Notes: generated by a model not told the origin, from the letters alone. A DNA stretch of 64,000 bases from an uncultured Lactococcus sp. (GCF_934191625.1 NZ_CAKPUG010000001.1:62001-126000); one strand, 5' to 3'; counted from the stretch's first letter, positions 1 through 7,798 are shown. Made by a program: numbers and translations.

Positions 1-375
1 TTTGAAACAGAATCTTACAATGAATTTGCGGAAGACTACTTTTTAACAAAAGAGGGCATGCAATGGTTCTGGGATCAATATACAACAGATGAAAAAGAAC
101 GTGCACAAATTACAGCCTCTCCATTAAAAGCTACGCTTGAAGATTTGAAGGGCTTACCTTCTGCGATGATTTTGAACGGAGAAGCCGATGTTCTACGTGA
201 TGAGGGAGAAGCATATGCAAGAAAATTACGTGATGCTGGTGTAGAAGTGACACAAGTTCGTTTCCAAGGGATGATTCATGACTTTGTGATGGTCAATAGT
301 TTAGACCACACGAATGCTACTCGAGCAGCTATGGTTTTATCTACGGAATGGGTTAATCGTAAAAATAACCAATAA
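1..375 (+). CDS. alpha/beta hydrolase, C-terminal part (cut by window edge)
   Basis: Frame 1 is open from the first base, so this is the last 124 residues of a longer gene. The visible part carries the C-terminal features of the alpha/beta hydrolase fold-3 (hormone-sensitive-lipase-like esterase) family: a PSAMILNGEADVLRDEGEAYA segment that would hold the acid residue (Asp of EADVLRDE), then a GMIHDF motif with the likely catalytic His. The nucleophile and oxyanion motifs lie outside the window, so activity cannot be judged. Probably a cytoplasmic carboxylesterase; the substrate is unknown. Family call is good, exact function is inference. Confidence 0.85.
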   Translation, partial: FETESYNEFAEDYFLTKEGMQWFWDQYTTDEKERAQITASPLKATLEDLKGLPSAMILNGEADVLRDEGEAYARKLRDAGVEVTQVRFQGMIHDFVMVNSLDHTNATRAAMVLSTEWVNRKNNQ

Positions 376-457
376 TCTACTGTTAGGACAAGAAAATCTT
401 CTTCAGTAGAAGATAATTTGTATGTATAATTTACTTTTCTCAAATAAGGAGAATGCA

Positions 458-826
458 ATGAAAATTAAATTTGATGAAAAAACCGCTGAAAAAATTAAAA
501 AGTTAGGCTCAGTAGACTTGGTCTTTGACTTTGATCACACGTTGAGTGAAAAAAATACGGAAGTAGATGCTTGTGCAGGTGGCATTTCTCGCTATAGAAT
601 TGTGGCTGTGGAAAAAGGAAATATTCCAGAAGAATTTGATGCGACGATTGAATCTGAATTTGGTCCTATTTATTATAAGGGGTATGGGTCTTATTTCTTT
701 CAAGATGAAATGTATACTGTTTTTAATCCCTCTTATAACTTAATCGAACTACGCAGTACAGCTGAACGTTTGAGTGCTAACCTCTTAATTGTAGATTTTC
801 GTGGAAAAAGTAAAGCGAATTTTTAA
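458..826 (+). CDS. HesB/IscA-like (Fe-S_biosyn fold) small protein
   Basis: A 122-residue acidic/basic mixed protein starting at the ATG at 458, preceded by AAGGAG with good spacing; an upstream in-frame ATG at 422 has no ribosome site. The sequence resembles the short HesB/YneR-type proteins of Firmicutes (LVFDFDHTLSEKN near the start, GPIYYKGYGSYFF in the middle, ending in a short Arg/Lys tail). It has a single cysteine, so it lacks the three-Cys set of true IscA scaffolds; a role in iron-sulfur assembly is therefore doubtful. It is a single gene closed by a strong terminator. Role unknown. Confidence 0.7.
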   Translation: MKIKFDEKTAEKIKKLGSVDLVFDFDHTLSEKNTEVDACAGGISRYRIVAVEKGNIPEEFDATIESEFGPIYYKGYGSYFFQDEMYTVFNPSYNLIELRSTAERLSANLLIVDFRGKSKANF

Positions 827-1230
827 CTAGAAGTAATTATTTAGATGTAAACTTCTTAACAGATTACAGAATATAAAAATAGTAAAAAGCTCATAACTTA
901 TAGTTTTGAGCTTTTTACTATTAATCCAATAGAAATAATTCAAAGAATGCGCTCAAAATCCTTTCTATTTCAAACGGAAGCGAATTAATTTCATTGGATA
1001 AAAATTATTTCAATACTTATAATATCTTTGACTTTAAATGGAGTACTTTTGTAATTTACTAATTCTTTATGTAGAATGATAGTATACTTTATATAAAAAG
1101 AAGAGGTAATTAAAGTTAGACGTCAGGAACTTATAATCAGAAATATTTGATAATATTTTTGATGAAATTTATTCTAAATTGTATTTTATTCAATATGTAA
1201 GTAAGTTAGTTAAAACTTTTTGGAGGGAAA
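827..1230. other. intergenic region upstream of the Mga-type regulator
   Basis: About 400 bp without a gene. It holds the terminator at 880-920, an imperfect inverted repeat (arms 925-941 and 982-998, TCCAAT...ATTGGA at the outer ends), and AT-rich DNA with possible -10 elements such as TATACT near 1083. I see no RNA gene or truncated protein in it. Confidence 0.6.
880..920. terminator. bidirectional intrinsic terminator
   Basis: A perfect 14-bp stem (TAGTAAAAAGCTCA at 880-893 with its complement at 907-920) with an AT-rich loop and A/T tracts on both sides. It ends the HesB-like gene. Confidence 0.85.
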
Positions 1231-2715
1231 ATGTCAAATAGATATCTTGAAGGGTTATTTAGTAAAGACGGGGTCCGTAAACTACTTTTATTAAAATTCC
1301 TTTATAACAGTGAAGAAGCAGTAGGAATAGAGGAACTTGTTTTTGAACTCGGCTTAGATAGGAGGAGTATATATAAGCTGATAGGAGCGCTTAATGACCT
1401 TATTCAATCTGAAAAACGAGTACCTGAAATAGAATCTGTATCAAGGGGACAATATATTTTTAGAGGAAATAAGATAGATTATTTTCGATTAAGAGGACAG
1501 ATTGTAAATGATGAGCCAATGATGAACTTGGCTAAAGAATTTCTTACAAATGAAGAAGTGGATTTTTCTAATTTTTGTATAGAAAACTTCATGAGTGAAA
1601 GTACACTACGAAAATATATAAGAAATGCGAATAAATTAATTAACCCACTAGGTTTAAGCATAAGTATACGAAAAAATAAGATTCGAATACTAGGAAATGA
1701 GGCGAGTATTCGTTACTGCTTGATCAGTTTCTTCTGGCGTTATTTTCAAGGTGTATTCTGGCCCTTTAAGAATGTTGAGCAAGAAGCATTGCACCGTTTC
1801 ATTTCATCTTTTACACATGTTTCCGAAGAAATTAGCTATGGTAAAAGACTACAGATGAACTATTACTGGGCTGTGTTTATACAAAGATCTCAGATAGGGT
1901 GTGAAATATCAAAAACAGATCTCCCTTCCTATTTTGAAGCACTCCTTACGAACAACGAGTATTTTAAACGCTTTTCAAAGCAGTTTACATTGAAGTATAA
2001 GCTTAATCCTCAAGAAGTTAAATTTGCCTTTTTTATTTTGTATACTTTCCCTGAAAGCTATAAATATATACAAAATACATCTGAAACTTTAAGTGTTTTA
2101 AAGAGTGAGTCACCTCAGAGTTATGAAAGTATCCGGGAATTTCTTGTGTTTGTAAGAGAGAAGCACCCCGACTTTGAAATTATTTCTGAAAAAAGAGCTC
2201 GATTTGTAGCGATGCTCATTTCAGGGAGAATATTTGTAGATATCTTCAAAGATATTTATTTTAATTCTTCAGCCCTCACTATATTTACTTATAGCGCCAA
2301 TAATTATCCCCATTTTCTGCCAAGTATTAAAAAACATATCGAAGAAACTTCGCCTCAACTTTCAGAAAATACAATGAAGTCTTTAACTTTGCGGTATGCC
2401 CAAGCTTATGCTGCAGAGTTTTCACCACGGGATTTTGAAGCAAAACTTCTTATCTTATTAGATACAGATTTCCCCCTCTATGTGGATGTCATTATGCGTA
2501 AACGATTGGACCATCTACTCTCTCCGCTTTTTAATTACGAATGGGTCAGTCTGAAAGAAAAAGTAGTCCCTGATTTATTGCTAGCTACAGGAACAACTGA
2601 TGTAAGATTTTCAAAGGTACCTAAGGTATTTCTAAATGCAGAAGTATCCGAACAAGACAGGAAGAATATTCTTGAAGTGTGTGAAGAATTAATACGTAAA
2701 AAGAATAAACTATAA
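1231..2715 (+). CDS. Mga/AtxA-type transcriptional regulator
   Basis: A 494-residue protein with a TTGGAGGG-type ribosome site before the ATG. It has the Mga family layout: an N-terminal winged helix (about residues 10-60, with RKLLLLKFLYN and an ELGLDRRSIYKLI recognition helix), a second helix-turn-helix (about 128-160, MSESTLRKYIRNANKLI), and a long PRD-like/EIIB-like remainder. Proteins of this family are DNA-binding activators of surface-protein and virulence genes, and in related genera they sit beside WxL-type clusters. It is followed by its own terminator and then the surface locus at 3162-7690, so control of that locus is a natural inference. Two-residue phosphorylation sites of the PRDs cannot be assigned from sequence alone. 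Confidence 0.85.
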   Translation: MSNRYLEGLFSKDGVRKLLLLKFLYNSEEAVGIEELVFELGLDRRSIYKLIGALNDLIQSEKRVPEIESVSRGQYIFRGNKIDYFRLRGQIVNDEPMMNLAKEFLTNEEVDFSNFCIENFMSESTLRKYIRNANKLINPLGLSISIRKNKIRILGNEASIRYCLISFFWRYFQGVFWPFKNVEQEALHRFISSFTHVSEEISYGKRLQMNYYWAVFIQRSQIGCEISKTDLPSYFEALLTNNEYFKRFSKQFTLKYKLNPQEVKFAFFILYTFPESYKYIQNTSETLSVLKSESPQSYESIREFLVFVREKHPDFEIISEKRARFVAMLISGRIFVDIFKDIYFNSSALTIFTYSANNYPHFLPSIKKHIEETSPQLSENTMKSLTLRYAQAYAAEFSPRDFEAKLLILLDTDFPLYVDVIMRKRLDHLLSPLFNYEWVSLKEKVVPDLLLATGTTDVRFSKVPKVFLNAEVSEQDRKNILEVCEELIRKKNKL

Positions 2716-3161
2716 AAGAGTTGTAATTTATATATAAAAAGACAAATATCTAATTGATACTTGTCTTTTTTACTGTGAAAATTTTTATTCCAAAATAAAG
2801 CATAATTAATTGAAAAAAGTACTTATAAAGTACAAAAAAAGAAAAAAGCAATAACGAAGTTAAATGAAGATACAAAAATAAATTTATTATAATCTGTTTT
2901 ATGACTGATATTAAGCCATTCACCCTTTAATTTTAAAGTCAGAAAAATTAGTGTTTTGTTGAAAGATACCCTTTACAAATACCGTTATTATAAGGTTTGT
3001 ACTAAATATGCTATTGAAGTAAAAAATAAAAATAGTTAAAATAGATATCATGAAGGCCATTATACATGACTTCGAAGTTTTAATATTTTTCATTAAAACA
3101 CTAATTTTATATAAAAAAGATAAGAAAATAATAAGATAACAAAAATACAAAGGAAATAAAA
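2716..3161. other. intergenic region upstream of the surface locus
   Basis: About 446 bp, very AT-rich. After the terminator it holds a small dyad GTACTT-ATA-AAGTAC (2819-2833) and a TATAAT at 2888-2893 that is the best -10 candidate for the surface operon, leaving a long leader of about 260 nt before the ATG at 3162. A 76-codon minus-strand frame here lacks a ribosome site and is not called. Confidence 0.5.
2736..2770 (+). terminator. intrinsic terminator after the Mga-type gene
   Basis: AAAAAGACAA at 2736-2745 pairs with TTGTCTTTTT at 2761-2770, followed by further T residues. Separates the regulator from the surface locus. Confidence 0.8.
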
Positions 3162-5696
3162 ATGAAGAGAAGCAGATACAAATTCAAAAAAACATGTTTA
3201 ATATTTTTCATAAGTACCTTTATTCTTGGAAATATGTCTCCAGGGCTAAATCCTATTATTTTTGCAACTACAAATGACTACAAAGATAATCTTGATTTAA
3301 AAGTACAGGATGAGAGCACTCCAGATGTTAGCATTGAGCAGCCTACGAAAGAAGATAAAATAGAAGAAAAAAGTAAAGCTTCAGGGGTTCAGGGTACTTG
3401 TGAATGGGAGATTGACTCAGAAGGAGTCCTTCATATTGGAGGAGGAAATCTAGAAATGTTTCAGGCATCTTCTGTTTTCTGGGGATGGGAAGACTATGCT
3501 ACTTCAGTAAAAAAAATAGTTTTCGAAGGAGAAGCTATTGGTGCACGGAGCTTAAAAAGTCTTTTTAGGGGTATGAGCTCACTGGAATCAATTGAGAATT
3601 TGAATTACCTTGATACTTCTAACGTGAGATACATGGCTGGGATATTTGCTGAATTAAGTTCTTTAACAACATTGGATCTTTCCAGTTTTGATACTTCTAA
3701 TGTGGAAGACATGAGTAGTATGTTTTATGATACAAGTTCTTTAACAACATTAGATCTTTCCAGTTTTGATACTTCTAACGTGACAAACATGACTAGTATG
3801 TTTAATGGTGCAAGTTCTTTAACAACATTAGATCTTTCGAATTTTGATATGTCAAGAGTTATTTACTCAAAAAGTATGTTTAGTAAAACAACTTCTCTAT
3901 CACAACTTAAACTCGGATCAAAAGTGAAATTTATGGGAGATGAAGCAATACCAGAAATTATTGCCACTGACGTTTATACAGGGAAATGGGTGAATGTAGG
4001 AAAAGGTAGTGTAGAGTTACCAGAGAAGTCAAAAAAGTGGACAAGTGCGGAGTTGCTCGCAAATTATGATGGTTCAAAAGATGCAGATACTTATGTGTGG
4101 GAAAAAAACTTACAATTAGAGGTACAAACAAGACCCCGTGAGATTCTTTTAGGTACAAAGATATCAGATATTGATCCTAATGATTTTATTGAGAGCGTCA
4201 AGCTGGGTGATGTCAATCTATCCAAAAATGAATATATAGTAAAAATAAAAAATAGTCCAGACACTACACAAATCGGAAGCCCGGAATTCAGTCTAGAAGT
4301 TATTCCAGAATATGATGCTTCTCTTGCACAAAATGTTACAGTTCGTTCTAGTGTTATGTGGGGAAGCACATTAGTAGTTAAAAATAATGGATTGAATGCT
4401 GTTGATGCTTCAGTGAGTCTTTTACGCAAAGAAGGAAAACCATATCTCAACGCAAATAAAGGATCAGGTTTTTCAAAAACAACATTAACGTCGAGGTCAA
4501 CTTTCAGTATCTACAGAAATAATACTTCAAATCGGGTCTTATTTTTTAGTTATGGAACAGTTGGTCAATATCCTCATGAATTAGCATCGAAGTGGAATGC
4601 TATTTTTGAAAGCAGTAACTTGCAATATGGAGATGTAGTGGTTGGCTATGTTAATAAGTATAACGGCGGTGCAAACTGGAAAGGACAGAACACCTTTATT
4701 TCGAGAAACAATACACTTATAACAGAAACAGTAGGTTATGATGAAGCTTATTATGAATTAACCCCATCAGGTTATCGCCTCCTCCGTTTAAATCAGCTTA
4801 CCGTGAATAATAATCAAAAAGTGAAGCTAAATACGAGTAAAGAAGAAATGAACAAAAATATTTCGAACTTTATTAGCCTGCCTGAACAGATTGAGAATCC
4901 TAATCATTACAGAATGGAATTTGAAAGTGTAGATACAGCTTCTTCAGGAAATAAAAAAAGCACTATAAATGTATATGAAACTCTGGAGAGCGGTGGAGAG
5001 TTTAAAACAGCATATGAAGTGGCTTATTCGGTAAATCCAGAGGTGACTGAGTCCTATTATGATATAGATGGAAAGCAGATCGAACAATCTCAAATCACCG
5101 AATTTGAGTACGGGAAAGAATTTACACCAAATCCTGAAAAATATATAGAAAATAAGGGTGAACTTTATATCTATAGAGGATGGGTAGATACCCTTCCTGG
5201 AACTGAGAATATTGTACCTCAAGAAGGAGTGCCTGAGGCTACAACAGCAGAGAAGAGCTATTACTATATCTATGATAAAGCAGATAAATTTATCAATGTT
5301 ACCCTCCCTACAGAAGTGGTATTTGGTACTTTTGAGAACAATAACAAGATATCGTCTAAGGCATATGAAATAAAAAATAATTCAGATGAAATTCCAATTG
5401 AGATCAGTTTGGAACAATTTGACAAAGTGAAGTCGGATATCAAGCTCTTATCCTCTGATACACCAGATCCAACACAAGAAGAGGCGAGTGCAAAGCTGAA
5501 CCTATGCGTGGATAACGAGGGTGTTATTCCAGGTTTGACGGAAGATACTCCAACACAAAGCATAACGAAGATAGATACGAAGGCATCACGTACCATTAGT
5601 CTAGAGGGGACTTACTTTGGCAATATGAGGGATAAAAATATTCTTGATTATAAGATGCATTTGAAGTTTAAAGCGACTCAAGATAACAAGAATTAA
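3162..5696 (+). CDS. secreted BspA-type leucine-rich-repeat surface protein with WxL-like C-terminal domain
   Basis: An 844-residue protein behind AAAGGAAAT. Residues 1 to about 38 form a Sec signal peptide (KRSRYKFKK then a hydrophobic core). Then come an acidic linker, a BspA entry segment (GTCEWEIDSEGVLHIGGG), three near-identical 26-residue DUF285 repeats of the SSLTTLDLSSFDTSNV type (about residues 166-243), a beta-rich middle, and a C-terminal domain (about 709-844) starting INVTLPTEVVF that is related to the one in the protein at 6333. There is no LPxTG motif and no WxL motif, so retention at the wall probably relies on that C-terminal domain or a partner. Heads the operon; likely an adhesin or host/matrix-binding protein (inference). 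Confidence 0.8.
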   Translation: MKRSRYKFKKTCLIFFISTFILGNMSPGLNPIIFATTNDYKDNLDLKVQDESTPDVSIEQPTKEDKIEEKSKASGVQGTCEWEIDSEGVLHIGGGNLEMFQASSVFWGWEDYATSVKKIVFEGEAIGARSLKSLFRGMSSLESIENLNYLDTSNVRYMAGIFAELSSLTTLDLSSFDTSNVEDMSSMFYDTSSLTTLDLSSFDTSNVTNMTSMFNGASSLTTLDLSNFDMSRVIYSKSMFSKTTSLSQLKLGSKVKFMGDEAIPEIIATDVYTGKWVNVGKGSVELPEKSKKWTSAELLANYDGSKDADTYVWEKNLQLEVQTRPREILLGTKISDIDPNDFIESVKLGDVNLSKNEYIVKIKNSPDTTQIGSPEFSLEVIPEYDASLAQNVTVRSSVMWGSTLVVKNNGLNAVDASVSLLRKEGKPYLNANKGSGFSKTTLTSRSTFSIYRNNTSNRVLFFSYGTVGQYPHELASKWNAIFESSNLQYGDVVVGYVNKYNGGANWKGQNTFISRNNTLITETVGYDEAYYELTPSGYRLLRLNQLTVNNNQKVKLNTSKEEMNKNISNFISLPEQIENPNHYRMEFESVDTASSGNKKSTINVYETLESGGEFKTAYEVAYSVNPEVTESYYDIDGKQIEQSQITEFEYGKEFTPNPEKYIENKGELYIYRGWVDTLPGTENIVPQEGVPEATTAEKSYYYIYDKADKFINVTLPTEVVFGTFENNNKISSKAYEIKNNSDEIPIEISLEQFDKVKSDIKLLSSDTPDPTQEEASAKLNLCVDNEGVIPGLTEDTPTQSITKIDTKASRTISLEGTYFGNMRDKNILDYKMHLKFKATQDNKN
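3657..3890 (+). repeat. three 78-bp tandem repeats (BspA LRR units)
   Basis: Units begin at 3657, 3735 and 3813 and encode the 26-residue leucine-rich repeats. The first two are almost identical at DNA level (AGTTCTTTAACAACATT recurs in all three), while the third diverges in its second half. Such repeats can change in number by recombination. Confidence 0.9.
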
Positions 5697-5708
5697 GGAG
5701 AGAAGATC

Positions 5709-6227
5709 ATTAAAGAGAAAGAAAGAAAAAATGTAAAAAAATGGATCATTCTACTTTTGTTATTTCTTTTTGCACTGGGAGGCTTCTTTGCATATAAGAC
5801 AATGAAATCTTCCCCTACAGAAATTGTGGCTGGTTCTTATCTCCCAGATGCTAAAAATGCGAAAAAAATGTCAGATAAAGAGAGAAAAAAGGCACAAGAG
5901 AAAGAAGTGGATGAGTCCAAGTTCACATTGAGTATTTACCCTGAAGCAACATTTGAAGATGGAAAATCAACTGGGGCCATTTATATTAAAAATGATGTTA
6001 AAAATGCGTATCCGATTGCAGTACAGATAGTGGAAGATAAGAGTGGGGATATTATTTATGAATCTGGTGCTATTGAACCCGGATATGAAATCACTGAAGG
6101 TGAACTGAATAAGCATCTTAAAAAAGGAAACTATAAGTGTACAGCAAAGGTTTCAATCTATGACCCCCAAACAAAGAAATACAAAGGGCAAACAGCAGCT
6201 GAAATAGAAGTTGAAGTGAAAAACTAA
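5709..6227 (+). CDS. membrane-anchored extracytoplasmic protein of the surface locus (probable ATT start)
   Basis: The frame is open from just after the TAA at 5694-5696. The only ATG/GTG/TTG in the N-terminal part is a TTG at 5757 that lies inside the membrane segment and has no ribosome site. An ATT at 5709 stands 8 nt after AAGGAG (5695-5700) and gives a 172-residue protein with a proper Lys/Arg-rich start (KEKERKNVKKW), one membrane helix (IILLLLFLFALGGFFAY), a charged linker and a beta-sandwich-like outer domain of about 95 residues (KFTLSIYPEATFEDGKSTGA to the end). ATC at 5706 is a second possibility. Similar small anchored proteins accompany WxL-like and BspA genes in Firmicutes. Function unknown; probably an assembly or presentation factor for the secreted partners (inference). 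Confidence 0.7.
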   Translation: MKEKERKNVKKWIILLLLFLFALGGFFAYKTMKSSPTEIVAGSYLPDAKNAKKMSDKERKKAQEKEVDESKFTLSIYPEATFEDGKSTGAIYIKNDVKNAYPIAVQIVEDKSGDIIYESGAIEPGYEITEGELNKHLKKGNYKCTAKVSIYDPQTKKYKGQTAAEIEVEVKN

Positions 6228-6235
6228 GGAGAGAG

Positions 6236-6271
6236 ATGTTATTTATTAAACTCAGAGTGCTTTTGTTATGA
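6236..6271 (+). CDS. possible 11-residue leader peptide
   Basis: ATG at 6236, four bases after AAGGAG (6226-6231), encodes MLFIKLRVLLL and stops at the TGA at 6269-6271, inside the hairpin at 6255-6280. The ribosome-site spacing is short. It could be a translated leader that affects the hairpin and thereby expression of the gene at 6333, or a chance frame. Confidence 0.3.
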   Translation: MLFIKLRVLLL

Positions 6272-6280
6272 AAAACACTC
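6255..6280 (+). promoter_or_regulatory. hairpin in the intergenic leader of the small secreted protein
   Basis: GAGTG (6255-6259) plus TTTT pairs with AAAA plus CACTC (6276-6280) around a GTTATG loop, with one C/A mismatch. No T-run follows, so it is not a classic terminator; it may mark RNA processing or stabilise the downstream message. Confidence 0.4.
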
Positions 6281-6332
6281 CAAATAAACAACACCATCGA
6301 AATTTAAAGGTCAAAGAAAGAGGAAGAGAAGA

Positions 6333-7004
6333 ATGATTAACAAAAAAGCAGTAGCAAGTGTTTTAACAGGTATGGTAGCTCTTGGCATTTCAAGCCCAGT
6401 ATTTGCGGCAGAAGGAGATTATCAAACTATATCAGGAAAAGAAGGGCAAACAAGTGCAGAGATTACAACTCGAGGAAACCTAGGAGAAATTGATCCGACT
6501 GACCCGGAGACACCACTTCCAGAAGGGGATGACCGTTGGATTAAGGTCACTTTGCCAACAGCTGTTGTCTTTGAATCTGAAGATCAAGAAACAATCACAT
6601 CACCAAAAAACTATGAGATTAAAAACGAGTCCGGTCGTCCTGTAAAGGTAGATGTGGCATCCTATAATATCACTGGGGGAGATGGCGTACCCGCCTTGAC
6701 TGAATTGAATATCAAACGTTCTGCAGGTTATCAAGGAAATGAAACTGTAAATTTGGTTTCTGGTACAGCTTCTGTAAAGAACTATGCTATTAATGAAGAA
6801 TTTGTTCGTCTTGCCAATAACGAAGGAAACTTTGGTAGTGTGACAGGGACTGGTGCTAATACAACAAACTTTGAATTTACAGGTAAAGTAGATAAAGATG
6901 CGTTGTCAGATAAGAGCAACTATGTAGAGTCGAAATTGAACTTTAAGTTTACAGCATTACGTATGGATGGTCAAACTGTTGAAGAAGCGGCCGCAATAAA
7001 ATAA
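6333..7004 (+). CDS. small secreted surface protein with WxL-like domain (no WxL motif)
   Basis: A 223-residue protein with a clear signal peptide (MINKKAVASVLTGMVALGIS, cleavage near FAA-EG), a short acidic/Pro linker (residues about 50-66) and one beta-rich domain (about 68-215) that begins WIKVTLPTAVVF and ends NFKFTAL. The same domain closes the 844-residue protein upstream. Size and position match the small CscB-like WxL proteins of csc clusters, but the Trp-x-Leu motifs are not present. Probably non-covalently wall-bound and abundant (inference from its separate leader). Its partners are the anchored protein at 5709 and the LPPTG protein at 7027. Confidence 0.75.
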   Translation: MINKKAVASVLTGMVALGISSPVFAAEGDYQTISGKEGQTSAEITTRGNLGEIDPTDPETPLPEGDDRWIKVTLPTAVVFESEDQETITSPKNYEIKNESGRPVKVDVASYNITGGDGVPALTELNIKRSAGYQGNETVNLVSGTASVKNYAINEEFVRLANNEGNFGSVTGTGANTTNFEFTGKVDKDALSDKSNYVESKLNFKFTALRMDGQTVEEAAAIK

Positions 7005-7026
7005 ACTCATGAAAGCAAGGTGAAGT

Positions 7027-7329
7027 TTGAAAAGAGCAGTGCATATTTTTCTAATCCTAATCATTGCTTATCTTAGTGTATTGCCCATAGCGACTCAAGC
7101 CAGTACCAATGCAAATTCAACGATGCAGGTGGTAGGGAATCTAAACCTTGTTAAAAATGAAGTCCCAGAAGAAGATGAAGAAAATTTTTTAGAAGAACAA
7201 AGAACAATTCTAAAAGAAGAAAAGCTACCACCTACTGGAACAGAAATACAAGAAGATCTATTTTTTATAGGTATTCTCTTGATACTATTAGCTATGCTTG
7301 TAAAAGTACAAAATAAGAACCTGAAATAA
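7027..7329 (+). CDS. mini LPPTG-anchored cell-wall protein (CscD-like)
   Basis: A 100-residue protein starting at TTG 7027 behind AAGGTGAAG. It has a signal peptide (KRAVHIFLILIIAYLSVLPIATQA), a short acidic mature region of about 40 residues, then LPPTG followed by a hydrophobic segment and a NKNLK tail, the full sortase A signal. Tiny LPxTG proteins of this kind are the last gene of csc/WxL clusters (CscD). The mature chain is too short to be an adhesin and may act as a covalent wall tether for the secreted partners (inference). Confidence 0.85.
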   Translation: MKRAVHIFLILIIAYLSVLPIATQASTNANSTMQVVGNLNLVKNEVPEEDEENFLEEQRTILKEEKLPPTGTEIQEDLFFIGILLILLAMLVKVQNKNLK

Positions 7330-7351
7330 TGTATAGGAAATAAAAAAAACA

Positions 7352-7690
7352 ATGATGAAACTTTATTTTCGATATCCATGTCGATCAAGCATTAAGATTA
7401 TAAAATACTTGAAAGGCACTGATATCAGAGTAGAACTTCTTGATATTAGTGAAATATCAAGGAGGGATATAATGTATCTCCTTCAACATTCCAACAATGG
7501 ATTTAAAGATTTCTTAAAGGATAGAAAATATATAACTGATGAACTAGAGATCAAATTTAACCTATTAGAACATTTAACATTTGATGAAGCAGTAGAATAT
7601 TTACTTAGAAATCCAGAAATGTTTACAACTCCAATAGTTTTTGACAGGGAAAAAGATTTTATAAGTTTTCATGAAGAAATGCTTGATTAA
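7352..7690 (+). CDS. Spx/ArsC-family regulatory protein (degenerate CxxC)
   Basis: A 112-residue protein. The N-terminus (MKLYFRYPCRSS) matches the Spx/ArsC thioredoxin-fold start, but the redox pair is CRSS rather than CxxC. The C-terminal half (TFDEAVEYLLRNPEMFTTPIVFD) matches the Spx segment that ends with the RR-P-I-x-F-D element. Lactococci carry several Spx paralogues that bind the RNA polymerase alpha subunit; with only one Cys this one is unlikely to be a disulfide switch. Weak AGGAAA ribosome site 12 nt before the ATG at 7352 (a second ATG follows at 7355). It lies 22 bp after the LPPTG gene and may be part of the operon. Confidence 0.7.
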   Translation: MMKLYFRYPCRSSIKIIKYLKGTDIRVELLDISEISRRDIMYLLQHSNNGFKDFLKDRKYITDELEIKFNLLEHLTFDEAVEYLLRNPEMFTTPIVFDREKDFISFHEEMLD

Positions 7691-7760
7691 TTTATGATTG
7701 TTAATTATAGAAATTGAGAATATACCCACAAAGAGTTCATATACACGTACAAAACCAATA

Positions 7761-7798
7761 AAAGATCAGTTAGGCTAACCTAACTGATCTTTGTTTTT
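7761..7798 (+). terminator. intrinsic terminator of the surface locus
   Basis: A perfect 14-bp stem AAAGATCAGTTAGG (7761-7774) with its complement (7779-7792), 4-nt loop, then TTGTTTTTG. Closes the locus. Confidence 0.9.

Noticed and set aside
2920..3150. 76-codon hydrophobic frame on the minus strand upstream of the surface locus
   Set aside because: TTG start without a ribosome site, composition explained by AT-rich DNA, and it covers the likely promoter/leader of the gene at 3162.
3657..3890. Regular direct repeats, checked as a CRISPR array
   Set aside because: They are adjacent 78-bp units in frame encoding leucine-rich repeats, with no spacers.
4091..4450. 119-codon minus-strand frame within the BspA-type gene
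   Set aside because: Shadow of the coding frame; no start signal.
5694..5759. Read-through of the TAA fusing the 844-residue protein to the next gene (same frame)
   Set aside because: A full ribosome site overlaps the stop codon and the next protein has its own membrane anchor, so separate initiation is more likely.
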